Assembly (NCBI GenBank): GCA_038231775.1
Contig: JBBRKS010000153.1
Location: forward strand, 1 to 9,342
Length of the DNA stretch: 9,342 nucleotides
Origin: Stagnihabitans sp038231775
GTDB lineage: Bacteria > Pseudomonadota > Alphaproteobacteria > Rhodobacterales > Rhodobacteraceae
Direction of reading: 5' to 3'
Positions 1-6,755 of this stretch are shown in pieces; position 1 is the stretch's first letter, and every line of letters starts with the position of its first letter. A program made the position numbers and the translations under genes. The notes beneath the pieces were generated by a model. It did not search any database, had not been told where the DNA came from, and saw only the letters and a list, made by a program, of their open reading frames with translations.

Positions 1-245
1 CGAATGATGTCGAGCAGGTCGCCATGTTCCCCTGTCGCGCCGTCGGTGAACTTGCCCCGCGCACCCGGGCCCGATGTGGGGCCAGTCAGCCGGACGAACA
101 GCGACCGTCCGGGATTATTCTGCAAATCACCAACCATCCAATAGGAGCCTTCCCGCCGCCCGGCGGGAAGATAATGACGGCAAACCTGTTCGGCATTTTG
201 CGCAAGCGCTGCGAGAAGCTCATCTGTTTCCAATGATGACCGCAC
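1..245 (-). CDS. Toprim/DUF7146-type primase-like protein, N-terminal fragment
   Basis: Only the first 81 codons are inside the window; the rest lies beyond the left edge. The frame was read directly on the minus strand. The visible part has the pattern RREGSYWMVGD (about residues 30-40), NNPGRSLFVRLTGP (about 43-56), GKFTD (64-68) and TGEHGDLLDII (71-81). I recognise this as the N-terminal region of alphaproteobacterial Toprim-domain proteins (DUF7146-like) found on plasmids and integrative elements, usually next to strawberry-notch helicase genes. The Toprim catalytic residues would lie outside the window, so a primase or topoisomerase-like activity is inferred. The chosen start is GTG at 245-243, with AAAGG seven bases upstream inside the end of the SNO gene; TTG at 248-246 is the alternative. 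It begins three bases after the SNO stop, in the same frame, so the two are surely co-transcribed. Confidence 0.72.
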   Translation of the reverse strand, partial: MRSSLETDELLAALAQNAEQVCRHYLPAGRREGSYWMVGDLQNNPGRSLFVRLTGPTSGPGARGKFTDGATGEHGDLLDII

Positions 246-248
246 CAA

Positions 249-3200
249 TCAACCTTTGCGTGCATGTAGGGCAAGGAGGGGGAAACGTGCAAGCAGATGG
301 TCGAGCACGTTAATCCCGCTGGAATCCGTCGAGCAGAACAGCCGCAGCTTCCAGGCGATGATTTCAGTAAAGAATCCATCAGCCTTGAGCCGGTCCTTCT
401 GGCTTTCCGTAAAGCCCGAAAGCTCGATCCGGTTCACCCCCATGACCCGGGAGCGGTGCAGTTCCATCCCCTCAGTCAGTTGCACCACGGTCTTGCCCTC
501 CAGAACGAGGGCATGCACCTGCGCCGCCGATAGCTCTGGCGCATCCGCCGCCAACGTCGTTGCGACCCAAGCGGGCGACACTCGGCGGCCGATGATGCGC
601 TCGCCTGCGTCTGACTGCAGACGGTAAACCCGGGTTTCGTCCTGGGGCAGCTGCTTCCAGATTGGCAAAAGTAAGCCTGCCACGATGTGCAAGGTGGTTT
701 CCGAGAATTCGGGCACTTCGTCCAGTTCTGCGGTCCAAGCCGCGATGAAAGCGGCGCGGTCGGCTTCCAGCCAATGGGTGTCGTCCATCATCGTGACCGG
801 AAACGTGCTGGACTCGGTCGGGCGGATCAGCCGCAAGCGCGGTTCAATCGAACCATCGTCCAGCATCAGGCTGGTGGCGGGTACTTGCACCGCCGCGCGC
901 CCAGACCGGCTGTTGACCAGAAGCCGCGCCTTTGGGTCGTCGAGCCAGTCCAGCGCGTCAGCCAGAGACAACGGCGCATTGCGCTGCTTTTGCGCGATGG
1001 TGAGAAGTTGGGTCGCAGCGCCGGAGCCGGGATGGGTGTAAATGACCTTTCGGTCGGTGACGCGGAAACTTTCGGCGCGAAGGGTTTCCAGCCCGAGGTC
1101 GTAGACCCCGGCGGCGATGGCGCCTTCGATGCGCTGATCGAGAAGTTCCTCGAAGGCTGTGAACAGGATGCTCTGCATGCTGATCGTCAGCGCCAGCAGG
1201 CGATTGAGGAATGTGGTGATCGGCGGCAGATCGTCCTTGAGGCCGGTGTCATCAGTCAGGCTAAGACCCGTGGCCTCTTCAAAGGCCATGAGGGAACAGC
1301 CCGCCACATCGCCACGATGAAGGCGGCGGTAGAGTTGCCGCAAGGCATCGCGGGCGTAGGGCGACTCGAGGTTGTCCTCGGGCCGAAACAACCCCTGCCC
1401 GCCGGTTTGGCGCTGACCACGTGTGATCGCTCCGAGCGTGTCGAGACGGCGCGCGATAGTGCTGAGAAATCGCTTTTCTGCTTTCACATCGGTGGCGACC
1501 GGTCGGAACAGCGGTGGCTGCTTTTGATTGGTGCGGTTTGTGCGGCCCAGGCCTTGGATCGCCGCATCGGCCTTCCAGCCGGGCTCGAGGAGGTAATGCA
1601 CCCGCAAACGCTGGTTCTTTGCCCCGAGATCGGCGTGATAGCTGCGTCCTGTGCCGCCTGCCTCGGAGAAGATCAGGATGCGCTTCTGGTCATCCATGAA
1701 AGCGGCGGTTTCCGCGAGGTTAGCGGACCCGGCGCGGCTTTCCACGACAAGCCGCGCGGCGGACCCCTCGCCCTTGCGCACAATGCGACGCGATCTGCCC
1801 GTGACTTCGGCCACGATATCCGTGCCGAAGCGCTGCACGATCTGGTCAAGCGCCCCCGGCACGGGTGGCAGGCTGGCCAAGTGTTCGATCAGCACGTCAC
1901 GACGGCGCACGGCCTCACGGCATTCGACTGGCTGGCCATCGCGGGTGACGGGCCGGGACGACAGATTGCCCTCACTGTCGGTGAAGGGCTCATGAAGCTG
2001 CACCGGGAAGGAATGGGCGAGGTAATCCATGACATATTCCCGCGGTGTGATGTCAACGCGGATGTCGTTCCACTCGTCGGTGGGGATCTCTGACAGACGG
2101 CGTTCCATCAGGGCCTCGCCAGTGGAGACGATCTGGATAACGGCAGCATGGCCCGCCGCCAGATCGGCATCGATGGCGGCGATCAGCGTGGGGGTTTTCA
2201 CCGAGGTCAGCATATGGCCGAAGAAGCGCTGCTTGGCCGATTCAAAGGCCGAGCGCGCGGCGGATTTGGCTTGGCGGTTCAGCGCTCCGCCAGATTCCCC
2301 TGTAATGTTGGCGGCTTCCATGGCCGCCGAAAGGTTGTTGTGGATAATGGCGAAGGCCTCGGCATAGGCATCGTAGATGCCACGCTGTTCAGGGGTCAGG
2401 GCATGCACCAGCATTTCGTATTCGACGCCGTCATAGGAGAGCGAGCGGGCGGTATAGAGGCCGAGGGATCGCAGATCGCGGGCCAGAACTTCCATCGCGG
2501 CCACGCCGCCGGCCTCAATGGCCTCGACAAATTCAGCGCGGGTGGCAAACGGAAAGTCTTCCCCACCCCAAAGGCCAAGGCGTTGCGCGTAGGCCAGGTT
2601 GTGCACCGAAGTCGCACCCGTGGCCGAGACATAGACCACGCGGGCATTGGGAAGTTTGTGCTGCAAGCGCAGGCCTGCCTTGCCCTGCTGGGAGGCTTCG
2701 GTATCGCCACGATCCCCTTTCGATCCGGCGGCATTGGCCATGGCATGGCTTTCGTCAAACAAGATCACCCCGTCGAAATCAGCCCCAAGCCAGTCGACGA
2801 TCTGGTCCACGCGGGACTTCATGGTGCCGCGCTCTTCTGACCGCAGAGTTGCATAGGTGGTAAACAGAATGCCTTCGGTAAGCGGGATGTCGCGGCCTTG
2901 GGCAAAGCGCGACAGCGGCGTGACCAACAGCCGTTCTTGCCCCAATGCCGACCAGTCGCGTTGCGCATCCTCGAGAAGCTTGTCGCTCTTTGAGATCCAG
3001 AGCGCCTTGCGGCGGCCCTGCGCCCAGTTGTCGAGCAGGATTCCAGCGGACTGTCGACCCTTGCCTGCCCCAGTACCATCGCCGAGGAAAAAGCCTCGAC
3101 GAAAGCGAATAGCGTCGGTTGCATCCCCGGGTGCGGCGGAAACCATATCGCCCGTTTCATCGACGATCCAAAACCCGGCAAGAAAAGCGCTATGGGCTTC

Positions 3201-4625
3201 GCCCGCATAGATCACCGTCTCGAGCTGGGCGTCGGACAGCAGACCTTCCCGTAAGATAGCAGTCGGCAGCTTTGGGCGGTAGCTGGGTTTCGGTGGTGCG
3301 ACCGATGCCATGGCGGCGGATTGCACCAGCTTGGTCGGGTGCGGCACCGCGCTGGGGATGTCGATCGCCTGCAGACGGAAGGTCTCATAGATCGCATCTG
3401 ACAAGCGCGCGGTGGCCTCATCTTCGCTGCCGTCCTGCAGGGTGTAGGAAAGGTCTTCGGCTTGAAAATTAGGCTGAGGCCGAAGCGGTGATGCTGCGAC
3501 GGGCGCGCGCGGTTTGTTGGCCGCGGCATTGGTCGCACGCGATGGATTTGCCGGAACGAGGGAATGAGCGCCCTGCCCTGCGGGTGCGCCCGGTTCCAAT
3601 TCGAGGCGTGGCGGCACCTCGGTGGTGATCCGCGTCATCAGGCTAGCGACATCGGCAGCCATGGGCTGGGTGAGATCGGCAGTGATGCCGCCCAACTCGC
3701 CGGCACGGCATTTGTCGAAGACAGAAATCCGGGTCTCAAAACTGGTGCTATGCTTGGCGAAGGCTGCACCCGACACCGCGCCAGTGAACACCAGATGGGC
3801 CGTCTCGGTCAGGCGAGCGAAGGTCTCAGACCAAGCGGGCGCATCAGGTGCAAAACCAGAACCCGTGATGGCGACCAGCCGACCCCCCGGGGCGAGCCGG
3901 GCAAGTGCCGAGCGGATATGGCGCGCCGTCGCTTCGGTGGTGCGGGCGTCGACATTGACCACCGCCGAGAACGGTGGGTTCATCAGGATGACGCTGGGGC
4001 GCAAGGCCGCGTCGAGATGATCGTCGATTTGCGCGGCGTCAAAACGGGTGACGGGGCGACCCGGGAACAGCAGATGCAGTAGGTCGGCGCGGGTGTCGGC
4101 CAGCTCGTTCAGCGCAAGGCTGCCATCCGCGATTTCCGCGAGGATCGCCAGAAGCCCGGTCCCGGCCGAAGGCTCAAGCACCAGGTCACGGGGCGTGATC
4201 TGCGCCGCAGCCAATGCCGCAAGTCCCATGGGCAGCGGCGTCGAAAACTGCTGAAAGCGTTCCATCTCCTCCGACCGGCGGGTATGGGTTGGCAGCAGGT
4301 TTGACACCTTGGTGAGGATCGGCAGCAGTGCTGCAGGCGATCCGGCCCGGGCCAGAAGTGGGCGGCCGAAATTCCGCAGGAACAGGACCAGCGCCACTTC
4401 GCAGGCTTCATAGGCGAGCTTCCAATCCCAGACCCCCATGGCATCCGAGCCGCCAAAGGCGCGCTCCATCTCCAGACGCAGGCGCAGCGCGTCAATCTGG
4501 AACCCCTGCGCCAGATCAGGCTGCAGAGATCTCGCCACAGCGATGATCGCAGCGGCAGTGTCGGGGGACAGGGATTGCGGCAGGGCAACCGGTGGGACGG
4601 GTGCAACAGCAGACTGAAACGTCAT
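249..4625 (-). CDS. Methyltransferase / strawberry-notch (SNO) helicase fusion
   Basis: A 1458-residue protein. The N-terminal part is a class I methyltransferase-like domain with motif I EPSAGTG at 151-157 and the amino-methylating NPPF motif at 216-219, consistent with an N6-adenine type DNA methylase. A Pro/Ala-rich linker (about 335-390) follows. The helicase core is of the strawberry-notch type: Walker A GDGTGAGKGRQ at 515-525, Walker B box DESH at 624-627, motif III SAT at 667-669, and the C-terminal SNO helicase region with FSEAGGTGRS (986-995) and arginine-finger motif QGLGRTNRTNQ at 1024-1034. All key residues are present, so both activities may be intact. The start ATG has CCGGAG seven bases upstream. 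Such fusions occur on phages and conjugative elements among so-called polyvalent proteins, where roles in DNA protection or establishment are proposed; the role here is inferred. It probably forms an operon with the Toprim gene. Long open frames on the opposite strand (e.g. 687-2093) are high-GC shadows. Confidence 0.93.
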   Translation of the reverse strand: MTFQSAVAPVPPVALPQSLSPDTAAAIIAVARSLQPDLAQGFQIDALRLRLEMERAFGGSDAMGVWDWKLAYEACEVALVLFLRNFGRPLLARAGSPAALLPILTKVSNLLPTHTRRSEEMERFQQFSTPLPMGLAALAAAQITPRDLVLEPSAGTGLLAILAEIADGSLALNELADTRADLLHLLFPGRPVTRFDAAQIDDHLDAALRPSVILMNPPFSAVVNVDARTTEATARHIRSALARLAPGGRLVAITGSGFAPDAPAWSETFARLTETAHLVFTGAVSGAAFAKHSTSFETRISVFDKCRAGELGGITADLTQPMAADVASLMTRITTEVPPRLELEPGAPAGQGAHSLVPANPSRATNAAANKPRAPVAASPLRPQPNFQAEDLSYTLQDGSEDEATARLSDAIYETFRLQAIDIPSAVPHPTKLVQSAAMASVAPPKPSYRPKLPTAILREGLLSDAQLETVIYAGEAHSAFLAGFWIVDETGDMVSAAPGDATDAIRFRRGFFLGDGTGAGKGRQSAGILLDNWAQGRRKALWISKSDKLLEDAQRDWSALGQERLLVTPLSRFAQGRDIPLTEGILFTTYATLRSEERGTMKSRVDQIVDWLGADFDGVILFDESHAMANAAGSKGDRGDTEASQQGKAGLRLQHKLPNARVVYVSATGATSVHNLAYAQRLGLWGGEDFPFATRAEFVEAIEAGGVAAMEVLARDLRSLGLYTARSLSYDGVEYEMLVHALTPEQRGIYDAYAEAFAIIHNNLSAAMEAANITGESGGALNRQAKSAARSAFESAKQRFFGHMLTSVKTPTLIAAIDADLAAGHAAVIQIVSTGEALMERRLSEIPTDEWNDIRVDITPREYVMDYLAHSFPVQLHEPFTDSEGNLSSRPVTRDGQPVECREAVRRRDVLIEHLASLPPVPGALDQIVQRFGTDIVAEVTGRSRRIVRKGEGSAARLVVESRAGSANLAETAAFMDDQKRILIFSEAGGTGRSYHADLGAKNQRLRVHYLLEPGWKADAAIQGLGRTNRTNQKQPPLFRPVATDVKAEKRFLSTIARRLDTLGAITRGQRQTGGQGLFRPEDNLESPYARDALRQLYRRLHRGDVAGCSLMAFEEATGLSLTDDTGLKDDLPPITTFLNRLLALTISMQSILFTAFEELLDQRIEGAIAAGVYDLGLETLRAESFRVTDRKVIYTHPGSGAATQLLTIAQKQRNAPLSLADALDWLDDPKARLLVNSRSGRAAVQVPATSLMLDDGSIEPRLRLIRPTESSTFPVTMMDDTHWLEADRAAFIAAWTAELDEVPEFSETTLHIVAGLLLPIWKQLPQDETRVYRLQSDAGERIIGRRVSPAWVATTLAADAPELSAAQVHALVLEGKTVVQLTEGMELHRSRVMGVNRIELSGFTESQKDRLKADGFFTEIIAWKLRLFCSTDSSGINVLDHLLARFPLLALHARKG

Positions 4626-4717
4626 CGGGGAACTCCGGAATGAGGGACAAGGTCAAACCGGCAGGGCACTCTCTTTCCGCCCCTCCGGCCTGCCCTTCCC
4701 CAGCTTCCCTCTGACTC
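4626..4717 (-). promoter_or_regulatory. Leader A: repeated hairpin leader of the SNO gene
   Basis: This is the untranslated segment before the SNO start. On the minus strand it opens with GAGTCAG, then has a hairpin at 4682-4664 (GGGCG pairing with TGCCC including one G-T wobble, loop GAAAGAGAG), then CCGG-TTTGACC, CATT and CCGGAG as the ribosome binding site. A second pairing, GGCAGG with CCTGCC, could enclose the hairpin. The order and many of the bases match the leader of the DUF6878 gene (8321-8416), so the two are related by descent or by a shared function. No convincing minus-strand -35/-10 pair was found upstream. Confidence 0.6.
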
Positions 4718-4746
4718 TCAAATCCCCGTCATCAAAGACGCGCGGC

Positions 4747-4775
4747 TTGATTTTGTTCCTGATATGTTCTATATA
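4747..4775 (+). promoter_or_regulatory. Promoter of the 98-residue gene
   Basis: TTGATT (4747-4752) and TATATA (4770-4775) are separated by exactly 17 bases, a good sigma-70-type promoter about 30 bases before the ATG at 4805. It is unusually AT-rich for this window. A LexA box fills the spacer, so the promoter is expected to be repressed by LexA and induced by DNA damage. Confidence 0.65.
4755..4769 (+). promoter_or_regulatory. LexA (SOS) box GTTC-N7-GTTC
   Basis: GTTC at 4755-4758 and GTTC at 4766-4769 are separated by seven bases. This is the direct-repeat operator established for LexA in Alphaproteobacteria, including Rhodobacter relatives. It lies between the -35 and -10 elements, where bound LexA would block RNA polymerase. 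The flanking T-rich context fits known boxes. LexA control of the plus-strand gene at 4805 is a strong inference; an effect on the divergent SNO gene is possible but not shown. Confidence 0.7.
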
Positions 4776-4779
4776 TCAG
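4759..4779. repeat. Inverted repeat overlapping the -10 box
   Basis: CTGATAT (4759-4765) and ATATCAG (4773-4779) are perfect 7-base inverted copies separated by seven bases. The centre overlaps the second GTTC and the -10 element. It could be a second operator for a dimeric repressor, or an incidental palindrome in an AT-rich promoter. Confidence 0.45.
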
Positions 4780-4804
4780 ATCAACGCCACAAGGGAGATG
4801 TCCC

Positions 4805-5101
4805 ATGGAAGCCAGCACATTCACCCTGTCCGCCACTCCGCGCCAGATCGCCTATGCGCGGTCCCTCGCCCTGCGGAACCAGACCCTTCTGCCTTGGGAA
4901 GTTCAGCAAGACCGACGCTCCTTAAGCGCCTGGATCGACGCGCAGGCGCAGATGAAACCGCTGTCGTCACTCGATAGCTTGCCGTCATCCAAGCAGGTGG
5001 CCTTTGCCGAGCGGCTCGCCCGCATCAAGCGCCGCGCCGTCCCGGATGAATGCTTCCGCGACAAAGGCCTGATGTCGAAGTGGATCGACGGGAACAGGTG
5101 A
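4805..5101 (+). CDS. 98-residue protein with two tandem repeat units, probably SOS-controlled
   Basis: No firm family assignment. The protein is almost entirely two copies of one unit, residues 11-45 and 61-95, which align without gaps at an offset of 50. Identical positions include Q14/Q64, A16/A66, A18/A68, L21/L71, A22/A72, P30/P80, D36/D86, S41/S91 and W43-I44-D45 / W93-I94-D95. Units of this TPxQIAxAxxLA...LP...D...LSxWID style recall short modules that I associate with the tails of plasmid topoisomerases and helicases, which suggests a DNA-linked role (inference). It is basic, with no signal peptide or membrane segment. The start ATG has AAGGGAG (4791-4797) seven bases upstream; the ATG at 4798 is in another frame. 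The promoter and LexA box lie immediately upstream. It is divergent from the SNO gene. Confidence 0.8.
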   Translation: MEASTFTLSATPRQIAYARSLALRNQTLLPWEVQQDRRSLSAWIDAQAQMKPLSSLDSLPSSKQVAFAERLARIKRRAVPDECFRDKGLMSKWIDGNR

Positions 5102-5124
5102 AAACCAGCGCATACTGGGCTTTA

Positions 5125-5153
5125 TTGCTTTGTTGAGGGACATCGACTACATT
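5125..5153 (+). promoter_or_regulatory. Candidate promoter of the toxin-antitoxin pair
   Basis: TTGCTT (5125-5130) and TACATT (5148-5153) with a 17-base spacer lie about 33 bases before the ATG at 5186. The match is moderate. The promoter sits in the 84-base gap after the 98-residue gene, whose only terminator-like structure is a weak CCAG/CTGG stem at 5105-5118, so readthrough from the SOS promoter into the pair is possible. Confidence 0.4.
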
Positions 5154-5162
5154 GACGGGACA
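5133..5162. repeat. Direct repeat TTGA(C)GGGACA, possible operator
   Basis: TTGAGGGACA (5133-5142) and TTGACGGGACA (5152-5162) start 19 bases apart, about two helical turns, and overlap the -10 region of the candidate promoter. This is the geometry expected of an operator for an autoregulating antitoxin. The assignment is by position only. Confidence 0.4.
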
Positions 5163-5185
5163 GAAATCTGCACAGAGTTGATGCC

Positions 5186-5449
5186 ATGGCCTCGGTTGCT
5201 GCAAAGGTGATGTCGACAGTAAGCGCGCCCTACGGCGTGCTGGTGACGGCTGCGCAGCTTGCCGAGAAGATCGCCGATATCAAGAGTGCAGATTCATACG
5301 ATTGCAGCGTGTTCGCCTTCCTGTCCGAAGTGTCGCCCAAACTGCAGCAATCGTTCATTGACGAGATGGGTGTGAGCAAGGATGCGGTCACCCAAGTCGC
5401 TAAGAAATTCTCTGTCCTCGCCGGTTTCCAGCTGCCGCTCGCGGTCTGA
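5186..5449 (+). CDS. 87-residue protein, likely antitoxin partner of the AbiEii-type toxin
   Basis: I do not recognise the family. The protein is small and apparently helical: Ala/Val-rich N-terminus, a charged centre containing LAEKIADIKSADSYDC (about 26-41), and a C-terminal part with DEMGVSKDAVTQVAKKF. No clear winged-helix DNA-binding domain like that of classical AbiEi antitoxins is visible, and it is much shorter than those. The antitoxin assignment rests on position: its TGA (5447-5449) directly abuts the ATG of the AbiEii gene, giving TGAATG, the arrangement typical of coupled toxin-antitoxin operons. The start has only a weak AGAG eight bases upstream; the in-frame ATG at 5210 is an alternative but has AAAGG too close to it. 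Upstream direct repeats could serve autoregulation. Confidence 0.68.
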   Translation: MASVAAKVMSTVSAPYGVLVTAAQLAEKIADIKSADSYDCSVFAFLSEVSPKLQQSFIDEMGVSKDAVTQVAKKFSVLAGFQLPLAV

Positions 5450-6139
5450 ATGAATACGCCTCTGCCGAGCCGCTGGCCTGAGCTATTCGACATGGCAATG
5501 GCAATCATTGATCAGGCCAACGCCAAGGGCATCGGGATGCACGGCTGGAGCTTTGGTGGCGGCACTGCACTTATGCTGCAAATCAAACATCGCGAAAGCC
5601 ACGACATCGATCTCTTCATCGACGATGCCCAGTATCTCCCCTACCTGAACCCCGAGACGCAAGACTACCATCTGGCACTCGCGCCGAGCGATTACGAAAC
5701 CGATGGTACCCGCGCTCTGAAGATCGTGTTCGACGGTATCGGTGAGATCGATTTCATCTGCTGCGACCCGGTCACCGAGGGCCCGTTTGTTGTTTCCGAA
5801 ATTCGCGGACGAAACGTCAGGCTCGAGACGCCCGCTGAAATCCTCGCGAAGAAAGTGGTGTTCCGCGGATCGCACCTGCAGCCGCGGGATATGTTCGACA
5901 TTGCAGCCGTTGCCCAGGCTATGGGTACCGACTATGTCGTTGAGGCATGCTCCAGGTTTCCGGATGCCTGTCTGGAGGCGCTTCGGGTCACCGAAAGCAT
6001 GAGCCCGAAGCTTGTTGACGCGGTAACCGAGAAATTGCTGGTGTATGAGGGATTTCTTGGCCTTCAGGGCCGAGCGCAGATGATGGCGAAAGAAATCTTG
6101 GCCACCGCGATCACCCGAAGCGCCGCCCTCCCTCGGTGA
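5450..6139 (+). CDS. AbiEii/AbiGii-type nucleotidyltransferase toxin
   Basis: A 229-residue protein of the nucleotidyl transferase AbiEii family, the toxin half of type IV toxin-antitoxin systems that act in phage abortive infection and element stability. Members add nucleotides to RNA or proteins and stop growth. Visible motifs: GGGTAL at 36-41 (nucleotide-binding G[G/S] motif), HDIDLF at 51-56 with the metal-binding D52 and D54, EIDF at 99-102 with the third acidic residue D101, and the family's K134/K135, R139 and PRDMFD at 145-150. All catalytic positions look intact. The start abuts the upstream stop and has no Shine-Dalgarno sequence of its own, so translation probably depends on coupling to the 87-residue gene. 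The 3' end overlaps the convergent minus-strand gene by 29 bases. Confidence 0.88.
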   Translation: MNTPLPSRWPELFDMAMAIIDQANAKGIGMHGWSFGGGTALMLQIKHRESHDIDLFIDDAQYLPYLNPETQDYHLALAPSDYETDGTRALKIVFDGIGEIDFICCDPVTEGPFVVSEIRGRNVRLETPAEILAKKVVFRGSHLQPRDMFDIAAVAQAMGTDYVVEACSRFPDACLEALRVTESMSPKLVDAVTEKLLVYEGFLGLQGRAQMMAKEILATAITRSAALPR

Positions 6140-6755
6140 AGGTGTATTCATTGATGACAATTCCATCTTCGACTGCTTCGTCCGAGGTCAGATGGTCATA
6201 CTCGACCTCCAGCTGCCGATAGAGCCAGCGGGCAAGATCGCGCAGCGCCTCCACAACGGTGTCTTCACTACCCTGCGTCGGGGGCTGTCCAGTCGGGCTG
6301 TCCCGCGACACGTCGATGGTCATGCAGTATTCGTGGTAGTAGCGCCCGCGGTGGGTCACGTTGGTGCTGAGCTGATAGAAGTTCTGCCGCTGAGCGGCCA
6401 AGAGACGATCGGCAATGTTGTGCAGGGCCTGATCCTTCGGGGCGTAAGCGCGGATTTCGCGCGTCGCCCCCTTGGCGTGCTGGGCCGTCGCCTCGAAGGA
6501 AGCGCCGTCCCCCTGTGACGAAAAGCCCGAGAACCAGATGCATGGTTTCTGCCGGGTGCCGCCGCCCATCAGCCTGACGGACCGCGTCTTCAAGCTGATC
6601 CCGAGGATATCGCAGACACGCTCGAAGTCATCATAGACCGCATCCCACCAATCGTCGTGGAAAGCGGCCTCGCGATACCAGCTGCGGGCCTTCTCCTTGG
6701 CCGCATCGGAAAGTTCAGGGAACTGATAAACGGTCGTGCAGATGATGTTAGGCAT
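6111..6755 (-). CDS. 214-residue conserved protein ('antitoxin of toxin-antitoxin stability system' family)
   Basis: The sequence matches, by recognition, a family widespread on plasmids and islands of Alphaproteobacteria and often given this antitoxin label; I know of no direct proof of that function. Features: a start resembling MPxIIxTTVY, LSDAAKEKARSWYRE (15-29), DDWWDAVYDDFERVC (34-48), MGGGTRQKPCIWFSGFSSQG (63-82), and NFYQLSTNVTHRGRYYHEYC (125-144), rich in aromatic residues and histidine. C-terminal EALRDLARWLYRQLE is helical. Start ATG with GGGAGGA five bases upstream. It overlaps the end of the upstream 139-residue gene by eight bases (ATGCCTAA), so the two are translationally coupled. 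Its 3' end overlaps the AbiEii toxin gene in convergent orientation, although the true partner of that toxin is more likely the 87-residue protein. Confidence 0.85.
   Translation of the reverse strand: MPNIICTTVYQFPELSDAAKEKARSWYREAAFHDDWWDAVYDDFERVCDILGISLKTRSVRLMGGGTRQKPCIWFSGFSSQGDGASFEATAQHAKGATREIRAYAPKDQALHNIADRLLAAQRQNFYQLSTNVTHRGRYYHEYCMTIDVSRDSPTGQPPTQGSEDTVVEALRDLARWLYRQLEVEYDHLTSDEAVEDGIVINEYTFTEGGRRFG

Noticed and set aside
86..379. Minus-strand open frame spanning the SNO/Toprim junction
   Set aside because: It is out of frame with both the SNO C-terminus and the recognisable Toprim-type sequence read at 245-1.
687..2093. Long plus-strand open frame of 468 codons
   Set aside because: It lies wholly opposite the SNO helicase, whose motifs are unmistakable; its composition is that of an antisense shadow in high-GC DNA.
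4740..4780. A minus-strand promoter for the SNO gene within the divergent region
   Set aside because: TTGATC is present but no -10 box occurs at a suitable distance, so it was not called.
5105..5118. CCAG/CTGG stem after the 98-residue gene as a terminator
   Set aside because: Only four base pairs with a broken T tract; too weak to call.
5483..6166. Minus-strand open frame of 227 codons opposite the AbiEii gene
   Set aside because: The plus strand has clear nucleotidyltransferase motifs; the antisense frame shows none and would overlap the 214-residue gene.
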